Shown in pieces: positions 17,927 through 26,954 of a stretch of DNA of 64,000 nt (position 1 is the first letter of the stretch; every line of letters starts with the position of its first letter). The stretch comes from Streptomyces sp. R28. GTDB taxonomy: Bacteria > Actinomycetota > Actinomycetes > Streptomycetales > Streptomycetaceae. The stretch covers positions 9,227,001-9,291,000 of the forward strand of contig NZ_CP163439.1 in NCBI RefSeq assembly GCF_041052385.1, read 5' to 3'. The position numbers were made by a program, and so were the translations under genes. The notes beneath the pieces were generated by a model. The model saw only the letters and a list, made by a program, of their open reading frames with translations, did no database searches and was not told the DNA's origin.

Positions 17927-17938
17927 TCCTCTTCGGCC

Positions 17939-18526
17939 CTACGGCCTGGTGTTCCACTCTGCGATCACCGGGCGGCCGTGCTCCGTGGACAGGCGGCTCA
18001 CCGTGCCCGTCGCCAGCTGGAACAACCGCCCGTCCGCCGGTGCCAGACCCAGCCGGCGAGCCGTCACGACGCGCAGGAAGTGGCCGTGCGCCACGAGGAC
18101 CACGTCGCCGGCGAGCAGCGCCACGTCCACCCGGGCGAGCACCCGGTCGGCACGCGCCCCCACCTCGGCCGGTGACTCGCCGGGGTGACCGTCCGGGCCG
18201 GGCGGCACCCCGTCGGTCCACAGGTACCAGTCGGGGCGGGAGCGGTGGATGTCGACGGTGGTGATGCCCTCGTAGCCGCCGTAGTCCCACTCGTGCAGGT
18301 CCGGTTCCGGTGCGGCCCCGCTCACGCCCGCCAGTTCGGCGGTGCGCACGGCGCGGCTCAGCGGGCTGGTGAGCGCCAGGGCGAAGGCCCGGCCGGTGAG
18401 GAGCGGGGCGAGGGACTTGGCCTGTTCCTCACCGGCCCGGGTGAGGGGCAGGTCGGTCCAGCTGGTGTGCTGTCCCGACCTGCTCCACTCCGTCTCACCG
18501 TGGCGGACCAGCAGGAGATCCCCCAC
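17939..18526 (-). CDS. Histidine phosphatase (phosphoglycerate-mutase-like)
   Basis: A 195-residue branch-2-like histidine phosphatase. The phosphohistidine motif is LLLVRHGETEWS at the N-terminus (His at about residue 9), with SPLSRAVRTAELAG (second Arg), WDYGGYEG (Glu) and the late VVLVAHGHFLRVVTAR (second catalytic His). Small broad-specificity sugar-phosphate phosphatases have this layout. It begins 6 bases after gnd on the same strand and is the last gene before a terminator, so it is probably co-transcribed with the pentose-phosphate genes and may dephosphorylate a sugar phosphate from that pathway; the substrate is inference. Confidence 0.88.
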   Translation of the reverse strand: MGDLLLVRHGETEWSRSGQHTSWTDLPLTRAGEEQAKSLAPLLTGRAFALALTSPLSRAVRTAELAGVSGAAPEPDLHEWDYGGYEGITTVDIHRSRPDWYLWTDGVPPGPDGHPGESPAEVGARADRVLARVDVALLAGDVVLVAHGHFLRVVTARRLGLAPADGRLFQLATGTVSRLSTEHGRPVIAEWNTRP

Positions 18527-18532
18527 GGTCGG

Positions 18533-19408
18533 CTACTTCGACTCGACGGCGTGGCCGCCGAACTGGTTGCGCAGCGCCGCGATCATCTTCATCTGCGGGG
18601 AGTCGTCCTGGCGGGACGCGAACCGCGCGAAGAGCGAGGCCGTGATCGCGGGCAGCGGTACGGCGTTGTCGATGGCCGCCTCGACGGTCCACCGGCCCTC
18701 ACCGGAGTCCTCCGCGTAACCGCGCAGCTTGCCCAGGTGCTCGTCCTCGTCGAGGGCGTTCACCGCGAGGTCCAGCAGCCAGGAACGGATGACCGTGCCC
18801 TCCTGCCAGGACCGGAAGACCTCGCGGACGTTGTCCACCGAGTTGACCTTCTCCAGCAGCTCCCAGCCCTCGGCGTAGGCCTGCATCATGGCGTACTCGA
18901 TGCCGTTGTGGACCATCTTCGAGAAGTGCCCCGCACCGACGCGGCCGGCGTGGACGTAGCCGTACGGCCCTTCCGGCTTGAGCGCCTCGAAGATCGGCTG
19001 CAGGCGCTCCACGTGCTCCTTGTCGCCGCCGACCATCAGCGCGTAGCCGTTCTGCAGGCCCCACACGCCGCCCGAGACGCCCGCGTCGACGAAGCCGATG
19101 CCCTTGATGCCGAGTTCGGCGGCGTGCTTCTCGTCGTCCGTCCAGCGGGAGTTGCCGCCGTCGACCACCGTGTCGCCCGGGGACAGCAGGTCCTTGAGTT
19201 CGTCGATGACCGTCTGGGTGGCGGTGCCGGCCGGGACCATCACCCAGACGGTGCGCGGCGCGTCGAGCTGGCGGACCAGCTCTTCGAGGCTCTCGACGTC
19301 GGAGACCTCGGGATTGCGGTCGTAGCCGATGACGGTGTGGCCGGCGAGGCGGATCCGCTCGCGCATGTTGCCGCCCATCTTGCCGAGACCGATGAGACCG
19401 AGCTGCAT
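18533..19408 (-). CDS. gnd: 6-Phosphogluconate dehydrogenase (decarboxylating), short form
   Basis: A 291-residue enzyme converting 6-phosphogluconate to ribulose 5-phosphate with CO2 release. It is the short (about 300-residue) form common in actinobacteria rather than the 470-residue form. The motifs are GLIGLGKMGGN (dinucleotide binding, residues 4-14), VVDGGNSRWTDD, FVDAGVSGGVWGLQNGYAL and the catalytic Lys/Asn segment HFSKMVHNGIEYAMMQAYAE. It lies one base after pgi. Cofactor preference cannot be fixed from sequence, though NAD+ use is common for this form. Confidence 0.95.
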   Translation of the reverse strand: MQLGLIGLGKMGGNMRERIRLAGHTVIGYDRNPEVSDVESLEELVRQLDAPRTVWVMVPAGTATQTVIDELKDLLSPGDTVVDGGNSRWTDDEKHAAELGIKGIGFVDAGVSGGVWGLQNGYALMVGGDKEHVERLQPIFEALKPEGPYGYVHAGRVGAGHFSKMVHNGIEYAMMQAYAEGWELLEKVNSVDNVREVFRSWQEGTVIRSWLLDLAVNALDEDEHLGKLRGYAEDSGEGRWTVEAAIDNAVPLPAITASLFARFASRQDDSPQMKMIAALRNQFGGHAVESK

Positions 19409-19409
19409 A

Positions 19410-21074
19410 TCAGTTCACTTCCTTGAGTTCACGGTAGGCGGCCACGAGAGCGGCGGTGGAGGCATCGAGACCGGGGACGTCCGCGCCGTCGGTCAGCGCG
19501 GGTTCGACCCGCTTGGCGAGGACCTTGCCCAGCTCGACGCCCCACTGGTCGAAGGAGTCGATGTTCCAGACGGCGCCCTGGACGAACACCTTGTGCTCGT
19601 AGAGGGCGACCAACTGGCCGAGGACCGACGGGGTCAGCTCGGGGGCGAGGATCGTGGTCGTGGGGTGGTTGCCCTGGAAGGTGCGGTGGGCGACCTGGTG
19701 CTCCGCGACACCCTCCGCGCGCACCTCGTCCGCGGTCTTGCCGAAGGCGAGCGCCTGCCCCTGGGCGAAGAGGTTCGCCATCAACAGGTCGTGCTGTGCC
19801 TTGAGTTCGTCACTCAGCTCGGCGACCGGACGGGCGAAACCGATCAGGTCGGCCGGGATGAGCCGGGTGCCCTGGTGGATCAACTGGTAGTAGGCGTGCT
19901 GCCCGTTGGTGCCGGGCGTGCCCCACACCACCGGACCGGTCTCCCAGCCCACGACATGGCCGTCACGGTCGACGGACTTGCCGTTGGACTCCATGTCGAG
20001 CTGCTGGAGATACGCCGTGAACTTCGACAGGTAGTGCGAGTACGGCAGCACCGCATGGGACTCGGCGCCGAAGAAATTGCCGTACCAGATGCCCAACAGG
20101 CCCATGATCAGCGGGGCGTTGGCCTCGGCCGGCGCGCTCTTGAAGTGCTCGTCGACGACGCGGAAGCCGTCGAGCATCTCCCGGAAGCGGTCCGGGCCGA
20201 TGGCGATCATCAAGGACAGGCCGATCGCCGAGTCGTAGGAGTAGCGGCCGCCGACCCAGTCCCAGAACTCGAACATGTTGTCCGGGTCGATGCCGAAGTC
20301 CGTCACCTTCTCGGCGTTGGTCGACAGGGCCACGAAGTGCTTGGCGACCGCCTTGTCCTCGCCGCCGAGCCCGGCCAGCAGCCAGGAACGGGCCGAGGTG
20401 GCGTTGGTGATCGTCTCGATCGTGGTGAACGTCTTGGACGCCACGATGAACAAGGTCTCCGCCGGGTCCAGGTCCCGGACCGCCTCGTGGAGGTCGGCGC
20501 CGTCGACGTTGGAGACGAACCGGAACGTCAACTCCCGTGCCGTGAACGGGCGAAGAGCCTCGTACGCCATGGCGGGACCGAGATCGGAGCCGCCGATGCC
20601 GATGTTGACGACATTGCGGATACGGCGGCCCGTGTGGCCGGTCCACTCGCCGGAGCGGACGCGGTCCGCGAACGCGCTCATCTTCTCGAGCACCGCGTGC
20701 ACCTCGGGGACGACGTTCTCGCCGTCGACCTCGATCACCGCGTCGGCCGGGGCGCGCAGGGCGCTGTGCAGCACCGCCCGGTCCTCGGTGACGTTGATCT
20801 TCTCGCCCCGGAACATCGCGTCCCGCAGCCCGAACACGTCGGTGGCGGTGGCCAGCTCCTGCAGCAGGGCGAGCGTCTCGTCGTTGACCAAGTGCTTGGA
20901 GTAGTCGATGCGCAGGTCGCCGACGCGCACGACGTACCGCTGCGCGCGCGAGGGATCGGCCGCGAACAGCTCACGCAGCCGCGGGCGCTGCAGCGTGTCC
21001 GCGCGGTGGTCCTCCAGGGCCACCCACTCGGGGCGCCGGGTGAGCCGGGGGGAGTCGGACAGGGGGTCAGACAT
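19410..21074 (-). CDS. pgi: Glucose-6-phosphate isomerase
   Basis: A 554-residue phosphoglucose isomerase of normal bacterial/eukaryotic length. Family signatures are NVVNIGIGGSDLGPAMAYEA, FIVASKTFTTIETITNA, DWVGGRYSYDSAIGLSLM, SHYLSKFTAYLQQLDMESNG and the C-terminal FDQWGVELGKVLAKR. In this operon it links glycolysis with the oxidative pentose-phosphate branch. ATG 21074 overlaps the end of opcA by 8 bases, indicating coupled translation. Confidence 0.97.
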   Translation of the reverse strand: MSDPLSDSPRLTRRPEWVALEDHRADTLQRPRLRELFAADPSRAQRYVVRVGDLRIDYSKHLVNDETLALLQELATATDVFGLRDAMFRGEKINVTEDRAVLHSALRAPADAVIEVDGENVVPEVHAVLEKMSAFADRVRSGEWTGHTGRRIRNVVNIGIGGSDLGPAMAYEALRPFTARELTFRFVSNVDGADLHEAVRDLDPAETLFIVASKTFTTIETITNATSARSWLLAGLGGEDKAVAKHFVALSTNAEKVTDFGIDPDNMFEFWDWVGGRYSYDSAIGLSLMIAIGPDRFREMLDGFRVVDEHFKSAPAEANAPLIMGLLGIWYGNFFGAESHAVLPYSHYLSKFTAYLQQLDMESNGKSVDRDGHVVGWETGPVVWGTPGTNGQHAYYQLIHQGTRLIPADLIGFARPVAELSDELKAQHDLLMANLFAQGQALAFGKTADEVRAEGVAEHQVAHRTFQGNHPTTTILAPELTPSVLGQLVALYEHKVFVQGAVWNIDSFDQWGVELGKVLAKRVEPALTDGADVPGLDASTAALVAAYRELKEVN

Positions 21075-22002
21075 GGTCGGGGGTCTCCTTGGTGGCCTCG
21101 CCCCGCAGGGCGATGGCGTACATCTCGTCCGCGTCGAGGCGCCTGAGTTCCTCGGCGATGAGTTCGGAGGTGGTGCGGACCTTCAGCGCGAGGGTGCGCG
21201 ACGGCTGGTCCGGCAGGGTCAGCGTGGCGAGCGGGCCCTCGGGACGGTCGATGACGATCTCGCCGTTCTCGGTGCCGAGCCGCACACCGGTGACGACCGG
21301 TCCGGCGGTGACGACCCGCTCGGCGGTGACGTGCAGGCGGGCCTCCAGCCAGCGGGCCAGCAGCTCGGCGGCCGGGTTGTCGGCCTCGGCCTCCACGGTC
21401 GCCGAGATGATCGGCACCCGGGCCTGGTCCAGGGCCGCGGCGAGCATCGAGCGCCACGGGGTGAGCCGGGTCCAGGCGAGGTCGGTGTCGCCGGGCGCGT
21501 AGGAGCGGGCGCGCAGCTCCAGGTCCGCGAGCGGGGTCTCGGTGGTGTACAGATCGGTGATCCGGCGCTGCGCCAGCGCGCCCAGCGGGTCCTTGGCGGG
21601 GTTCTCCGGCGCTTCCACCGGCCACCACACGACGACCGGCGCGTCCGGCAGCAGCAGCGGCAGCACCACCGAGTCGGCGTGCTCGGACACCTCGCCGTAC
21701 ATGCGCAGCACGACCGTCTCGCCGGTGCCGGCGTCGGCGCCCACCCGGACCTCCGCGTCCAGGTGCGAGCGGGTGCGGTCGCGCGGGGTGCGGGCGTGCC
21801 GCTTGATGACGACCAGGGTGCGGGCGGGGTGCTCGTGCGACGCCTCCTCGGCCGCCTTGATCGAGTCGTACGCGTTCTCCTCGTCCGTGACGATCACCAT
21901 CGTCAGGACCATGCCCACGGCCGGCGTGCCGATCGCGCGGCGGCCCTGCACCAGCGCCTTGTTGATCTTGCTTGCCGTGGTGTCGGTCAGGTCGATCTTC
22001 AT
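21067..22002 (-). CDS. opcA: Glucose-6-phosphate dehydrogenase assembly protein OpcA
   Basis: A 311-residue OpcA, an allosteric/assembly partner of glucose-6-phosphate dehydrogenase in cyanobacteria and actinobacteria. It begins MKIDLTDTTASKINKALVQ and contains VGMVLTMVIVTDEENAYDSI, VVVWWPVEAPENPAKDPLGA and LAWTRLTPWRSMLAAALDQ, typical of the family. It sits immediately after zwf with a 4-base overlap, the usual arrangement, which supports a stoichiometric partnership with Zwf. Confidence 0.95.
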   Translation of the reverse strand: MKIDLTDTTASKINKALVQGRRAIGTPAVGMVLTMVIVTDEENAYDSIKAAEEASHEHPARTLVVIKRHARTPRDRTRSHLDAEVRVGADAGTGETVVLRMYGEVSEHADSVVLPLLLPDAPVVVWWPVEAPENPAKDPLGALAQRRITDLYTTETPLADLELRARSYAPGDTDLAWTRLTPWRSMLAAALDQARVPIISATVEAEADNPAAELLARWLEARLHVTAERVVTAGPVVTGVRLGTENGEIVIDRPEGPLATLTLPDQPSRTLALKVRTTSELIAEELRRLDADEMYAIALRGEATKETPDHV

Positions 22003-23528
22003 GGCCTGCGCCAGCTCCGTCCGTCTCGTGCGAGCATCTCGTCGGCTTCCTCGGGTCCCCAGCTGCCGGACGCGTACTGCGCCGGCTTGCCGTGGGTGTC
22101 CCAGTACTCCTCGATCGGGTCGAGGATCTTCCAGGACTCTTCCACTTCCTGGTGACGGGGGAACAAATTGGCGTCCCCGAGGAGGACATCCAGAATGAGC
22201 CGCTCGTACGCCTCCGGGCTGGACTCCGTGAACGACTCGCCGTAGGCGAAGTCCATCGTCACGTCCCGGATCTCCATCGAGGTGCCCGGCACCTTGGAGC
22301 CGAACCGCACCGTCACGCCCTCGTCCGGCTGGACCCGGATGACGATCGCGTTCTGGCCGAGTTCCTCGGTGGCGGTGGAGTCGAAGGGGGAGTGCGGCGC
22401 CCGCTGGAAGACCACCGCGATCTCGGTGACCCGCCGCCCGAGCCGCTTGCCGGTGCGCAGATAGAACGGCACGCCCGCCCAGCGCCGGTTGTCGACGTTC
22501 AGCTTGATCGCGGCGTACGTGTCGGTCTTCGATCGCGCGTCGATACCGTCCTCCTGGAGGTACCCGACGACCTGCTCGCCGCCCTGCCAGCTCGCCGCGT
22601 ACTGCCCGCGCACGGTGTGCTCGCCCAGGTCCTCCGGCAGCTTCACCGCCTTGAGCACCTTGAGCTTCTCGGTGAGCAGCGAGGCGGCGTCGAAGGCGGC
22701 CGGCTCCTCCATGGCGGTCAGCGCCATCAGCTGGAGCAGGTGGTTCTGGATGACGTCACGGGCCGAGCCGATGCCGTCGTAGTAGCCCGCCCGGCCGCCG
22801 ATGCCGATGTCCTCGGCCATCGTGATCTGCACATGGTCGACATACGACCGGTTCCAGATCGGCTCGAACATCTGGTTCGCGAACCGCAGCGCCAGGATGT
22901 TCTGGACGGTCTCCTTGCCCAGGTAGTGGTCGATCCGGAAGACCTGCTCCGGGTCGAACACGCCGTGCACGATCTCGTTCAGCTCACGGGCGCTCGCGAG
23001 GTCGCGGCCGAACGGCTTCTCGATGACCGCCCGCCGCCAGGATTCCTCGGGGGCGTCCGCCAGGCCGTGCTTCTTCAGCTGCCGCACGACCTCGGGGAAG
23101 AACTTCGGCGGTACGGAGAGGTAGAAGGCGTAGTTGCCGCTCGTACCGCGCGCCGCGTCCAGCTCGTCGACCGTCTGGCGCAGCTGCTTGAACGCCTCGT
23201 CGTCGTCGAAGGCACCCGGGATGAACCGCATGCCCTCGGCGAGCTGCTGCCAGACCTCCTCGCGGAACTCGGTGCGGGCGTGCTCGCGCACCGAGTCGTG
23301 CACGACCTGCGCGAAGTCCTGGTCCTCCCAGTCCCGGCGGGCGAACCCGACGAGGGAGAAGCCCGGCGGCAGCATCCCGCGGTTGGCGAGGTCGTACACG
23401 GCCGGCATCAGCTTCTTGCGGGACAGGTCGCCGGTGACACCGAAGATGACGAGCCCGGACGGGCCCGCGATCCGGGGCAGCCGGCGGTCGCGCGCGTCGC
23501 GCAGGGGGTTGTCCCAGTCGGAAATCAT
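21999..23528 (-). CDS. zwf: Glucose-6-phosphate 1-dehydrogenase
   Basis: A 509-residue enzyme oxidising glucose 6-phosphate to 6-phosphogluconolactone. The coenzyme loop is VIFGVTGDLSRKKLMPA at about residues 27-43, EKPFGRDLASARELN follows, and the active-site histidine motif is FRIDHYLGKETVQN. ATG 23528 overlaps the tal stop (ATGA). Position between tal and opcA matches the conserved Streptomyces tkt-tal-zwf-opcA order. No separate 6-phosphogluconolactonase gene (devB/pgl) is present in this operon. Confidence 0.97.
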   Translation of the reverse strand: MISDWDNPLRDARDRRLPRIAGPSGLVIFGVTGDLSRKKLMPAVYDLANRGMLPPGFSLVGFARRDWEDQDFAQVVHDSVREHARTEFREEVWQQLAEGMRFIPGAFDDDEAFKQLRQTVDELDAARGTSGNYAFYLSVPPKFFPEVVRQLKKHGLADAPEESWRRAVIEKPFGRDLASARELNEIVHGVFDPEQVFRIDHYLGKETVQNILALRFANQMFEPIWNRSYVDHVQITMAEDIGIGGRAGYYDGIGSARDVIQNHLLQLMALTAMEEPAAFDAASLLTEKLKVLKAVKLPEDLGEHTVRGQYAASWQGGEQVVGYLQEDGIDARSKTDTYAAIKLNVDNRRWAGVPFYLRTGKRLGRRVTEIAVVFQRAPHSPFDSTATEELGQNAIVIRVQPDEGVTVRFGSKVPGTSMEIRDVTMDFAYGESFTESSPEAYERLILDVLLGDANLFPRHQEVEESWKILDPIEEYWDTHGKPAQYASGSWGPEEADEMLARDGRSWRRP

Positions 23529-24682
23529 TCTGCGTCAGCTCCCTTGCTGCCGAGGGACTTCTCGACGGCGTCCAACAGGTCCTGCCACGCCACCTCGAAC
23601 TTGGCGACGCCCTCGTCCTCCAACTGGGTGACGACCTCGTCGTACGAGATCCCCAGCGCTTCGACGGCGGCCAGGTCGGCGCGGGCCTGCGCGTAGCCGC
23701 CGGTCACCGTGTCGCCGGTGATCTCGCCGCGGTCGGCGGTGGCGTCGAGGGTGGCCTCGGGCATCGTGTTGACGGTGCCCGGCGCGACCAGCTCGTCCAC
23801 GTACAGGGTGGACTTGTACGCCGGGTCCTTCACGCCGGTCGACGCCCACAGCGGGCGCTGCCTGTTGGCCTTGGCGCCGGTGAGGGCGCTCCAGCGGTCG
23901 CCCTCGAAGAGCTCCTCGTAGGCCTCGTAGGCGAGACGGGCGTTGGCGAGGGCGGCCCTGCCCTTGAGCGCGAGGGCCTCGTCCGTGCCGATCGCCGTCA
24001 GCCGCTTGTCGATCTCGCTGTCGACGCGGGAGACGAAGAAGGAGGCCACGGAGTGGATGGTGGAGAGGTCCAGGCCCTTGGCGGCGGCCTTCTCCAGGCC
24101 GGCCAGGTAGGCGTCCATGACCTCGCGGTAGCGCTCCAGGGAGAAGATCAGCGTGACGTTGACGCTGATGCCCTGGGCGATGACCTCGGTGATGGCGGGC
24201 AGGCCGGCCTCGGTCGCCGGGATCTTGATCATCACGTTGGGGCGGTCGACCAGCCAGGCCAGCTGCCTGGCCTCGGCGATCGTGGCCGCCGTGTGGTGGG
24301 CGAGCCGCGGGTCGACCTCGATGGAGACCCGGCCGTCCCGGCCGTCGGTGGCGTCGTACACGGGCCGCAGGATGTCGGCGGCGGCGCGGACGTCGGCGGT
24401 GGTCATCATGCGCACGGCCTCGTCGACCGTGACGCCCCGCACCGCGAGGTCGGCGAGCTGCTCCTCGTAGCCCTCGCCGGAGCCGATGGCGGCCTGGAAG
24501 ATGGACGGGTTGGTGGTGACGCCGACGACGTTCTTGTTCGCGATCAGTTCGGCGAGGTTGCCCGACTCGATCCGCTTGCGCGACAGGTCGTCCAGCCAGA
24601 TCGAGACGCCCTCGTCGGAGAGGCGCTCAAGGGTGCCCGCGGTCCCCGCGGTCGCGGTTGCTTCGGTGCTCACTGTGATCAT
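23525..24682 (-). CDS. tal: Transaldolase
   Basis: A 385-residue transaldolase of the long actinobacterial type, moving dihydroxyacetone units between sugar phosphates. NVVGVTTNPSIFQAAIGSG near residue 40, RPNVMIKIPATEAGLPAI with the Schiff-base lysine, and SVASFFVSRVDSEIDKRL are diagnostic. The frame is open further upstream, but that part is antisense to the tkt end. The ATG at 24682 (MITVSTEA) is preferred, with AGAAAGAAG before it; a GTG three codons in is a second option. It follows tkt after a 19-base gap. Confidence 0.95.
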   Translation of the reverse strand: MITVSTEATATAGTAGTLERLSDEGVSIWLDDLSRKRIESGNLAELIANKNVVGVTTNPSIFQAAIGSGEGYEEQLADLAVRGVTVDEAVRMMTTADVRAAADILRPVYDATDGRDGRVSIEVDPRLAHHTAATIAEARQLAWLVDRPNVMIKIPATEAGLPAITEVIAQGISVNVTLIFSLERYREVMDAYLAGLEKAAAKGLDLSTIHSVASFFVSRVDSEIDKRLTAIGTDEALALKGRAALANARLAYEAYEELFEGDRWSALTGAKANRQRPLWASTGVKDPAYKSTLYVDELVAPGTVNTMPEATLDATADRGEITGDTVTGGYAQARADLAAVEALGISYDEVVTQLEDEGVAKFEVAWQDLLDAVEKSLGSKGADAE

Positions 24683-24701
24683 CTTCTTTCTGGCGTTCGG
24701 A

Positions 24702-26777
24702 TCAACCGCGGGCGGCGGCGACGGATTCGCGGGCTGCGGCGGCGACGTTCTCGACGGTGAAGCCGTACTCGGCGAACAGGGTCTTGGCGTCGGCGGAGGC
24801 ACCGAAGTGCTCCAAGGAGACGATGCGTCCCGCGTCTTTGACGAACCGGTACCAGGTCAGACCGATCCCGGCCTCGACCGCGACCCGCGCCTTCACGGCC
24901 GGCGGCAGGACGCTCTCGCGGTACTCGCGCGGCTGCTCCTCGAACCACTCCACGGACGGCATCGACACGACACGGGTACCGATCCCGTCGGCCTCCAACC
25001 GCTCCCGCGCGGCGACGGCGAGCTGGACCTCGGAGCCGGTGGCGATGAGGATCACCTCGGGCTCTTGCGTGGAGGACTCCTCAAGGACGTAACCGCCCTT
25101 CGCCGCATCCTGGTTGACCGGCAGTGTCGGCACACCCTGGCGGGTGAGCGCGAGGCCGTGCGGGGCCGGGTTGGTGGAGTGCCGCTTGAGGATCTCGGCC
25201 CAGGCGACCGCGGTCTCGTTGGCGTCGGCGGGGCGGACGATGTTCAGACCCGGGATCGCGCGCAGCGAGGCCAGGTGCTCGACCGGCTGGTGGGTCGGGC
25301 CGTCCTCGCCGAGGCCGACGGAGTCGTGCGTCCAGACGTACGTCACCGGCAGCTGCATCAGCGCGGACATGCGGACCGCGTTGCGCATGTAGTCGGAGAA
25401 CACCAGGAACGTGCCGCCGTAGACACGGGTGTTGCCGTGCAGGGCGATGCCGTTCATCTCCGCGGCCATCGAGAACTCGCGGATACCGAAGTGGATGGTG
25501 CGGCCGTACGGGTCGGCCTCCGGCAGCGGGTTGCCCTTCGGCAGGAACGAACTCGTCTTGTCGATGGTGGTGTTGTTGGAGCCGGCCAGGTCGGCAGAGC
25601 CGCCCCACAGCTCGGGGACGACGGCGCCGAGCGCCTGGAGGACCTTGCCGGAGGCGGCGCGGGTGGCGACCGACTTGCCCTCCTCGAAGACGGGCAGGGC
25701 GTCCTGCCAGCCCTCGGGCAGCTGCCCGGCGACGATCCGGTCGAACAGCCGGGCGCGCTCCGCGTCGGCGCCGCGCCACTTGTCGAGCCGCTTGTCCCAG
25801 GCGGCGTGCGCCTCGGCACCCCGGTCGAGGGCGCGCCGGGTGTGGGCCAGGACCTCGTCGGTGACCTCGAAGGACTGCTCGGGGTCGAAGCCGAGGATGC
25901 GCTTGGTGGCGGCGATCTCGTCGGTGCCGAGGGCGGAGCCGTGGGACGCCTCGGTGTTCTGGGCGTTGGGGGCCGGCCAGGCGATGATCGTGCGCATCGC
26001 GATGATCGAGGGGCGCTCGGTCTCGGCCTGCGCCGCCTTGAGCGCCGCGTACAGCGCGTGGACGTCGATGTCGCCGCCGAGCGCGGGCTCGATCCGCTGC
26101 ACGTGCCAGCCGTACGCCTCGTACCGCCCCAGCACGTCCTCGGAGAAGGCGGTCGCGGTGTCGCCCTCGATGGAGATGTGGTTGTCGTCGTAGAGGAAGA
26201 CCAGGTTGCCGAGCTTCTGGTGGCCCGCGAGGGAGGATGCCTCGGCGGAGACGCCCTCCTGGAGGTCGCCGTCGGAGACGATCGCCCAGATGGTGTGGTC
26301 GAACGGGGACTCGCCCTCGGACGCCTCGGGATCGAACAGGCCGCGCTCGTAGCGGGCGGCCATCGCCATGCCGACCGCGTTGGCGACGCCCTGACCCAGC
26401 GGGCCGGTCGTCGTCTCGACGCCTGCCGTGTGCCCGTACTCGGGGTGGCCCGGCGTCTTCGAACCGTGCGTCCGGAAGGCCTTGAGGTCGTCGAGCTCCA
26501 GCTCGTACCCGGCGAGGAACAACTGGGTGTAGAGGGTCAGCGAGGTGTGGCCGGGGGAGAGGACGAAGCGGTCACGGCCGGTCCACTCGGGGTCGGCCGG
26601 GTCGTGCCGCATCACCTTCTGAAAGATCGTGTAGGCGGCCGGCGCGAGGCTCATCGCGGTGCCGGGGTGGCCGTTCCCGACCTTCTGGACGGCATCGGCC
26701 GCCAGGAGGCGGGCCGTGTCGACGGCACGCCGGTCGAGTTCGGTCCATTCGAAGCTGTCCGGTGTCTGCGTGCTCAT
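24702..26777 (-). CDS. tkt: Transketolase
   Basis: A 691-residue thiamine-diphosphate enzyme, first gene of the pentose-phosphate operon. It shows VQKVGNGHPGTAMSLAPAAY at the N-terminus, the TPP-binding motif IVSDGDLQEGVSAEASS, the middle-domain FGIREFSMAAEMNGIALHG, and VWTHDSVGLGEDGPTHQPVE. Start ATG 26777 gives MSTQTPDSFEW; an in-frame TTG two codons upstream (26783) is possible but less likely. The perfect palindrome at 26829-26847 lies about 50-70 bases upstream, where it could control the whole operon. Confidence 0.96.
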   Translation of the reverse strand: MSTQTPDSFEWTELDRRAVDTARLLAADAVQKVGNGHPGTAMSLAPAAYTIFQKVMRHDPADPEWTGRDRFVLSPGHTSLTLYTQLFLAGYELELDDLKAFRTHGSKTPGHPEYGHTAGVETTTGPLGQGVANAVGMAMAARYERGLFDPEASEGESPFDHTIWAIVSDGDLQEGVSAEASSLAGHQKLGNLVFLYDDNHISIEGDTATAFSEDVLGRYEAYGWHVQRIEPALGGDIDVHALYAALKAAQAETERPSIIAMRTIIAWPAPNAQNTEASHGSALGTDEIAATKRILGFDPEQSFEVTDEVLAHTRRALDRGAEAHAAWDKRLDKWRGADAERARLFDRIVAGQLPEGWQDALPVFEEGKSVATRAASGKVLQALGAVVPELWGGSADLAGSNNTTIDKTSSFLPKGNPLPEADPYGRTIHFGIREFSMAAEMNGIALHGNTRVYGGTFLVFSDYMRNAVRMSALMQLPVTYVWTHDSVGLGEDGPTHQPVEHLASLRAIPGLNIVRPADANETAVAWAEILKRHSTNPAPHGLALTRQGVPTLPVNQDAAKGGYVLEESSTQEPEVILIATGSEVQLAVAARERLEADGIGTRVVSMPSVEWFEEQPREYRESVLPPAVKARVAVEAGIGLTWYRFVKDAGRIVSLEHFGASADAKTLFAEYGFTVENVAAAARESVAAARG

Positions 26778-26828
26778 CTTCAAAAAGTCCTCGATCGGAG
26801 CGAAGTGGCTGGTCCAACGCGTTCAAAA

Positions 26829-26847
26829 GTAAAAGTCAGACTTTTAC
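26829..26847. promoter_or_regulatory. Perfect 19-bp palindrome upstream of tkt
   Basis: GTAAAAGTCAGACTTTTAC consists of two exact 9-base half-sites around one central base. It stands out as AT-rich in GC-rich DNA, in the 177-base gap between tkt and the divergent AraC-family gene, with an extra AAAAGT half-copy directly upstream (26825-26830). A dimeric regulator site is likely; which protein binds is unknown. Confidence 0.65.
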
Positions 26848-26954
26848 GAGGGAAGGTCGGCGTGTGTCAGGCTGTGGTGAAAGTGGGACACCGCCGCCGA
26901 AACAGCGCACGGCTGAGCAGGGGCGGCGCGCAACTGAGGCGGCACGAGACGGAC

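Noticed and set aside
24486..26954. Upstream extension of the AraC-family reading frame over tkt and tal
   Set aside because: The frame is open by codon bias only; the conserved AraC protein starts near 26955 and the extension is antisense to transketolase.
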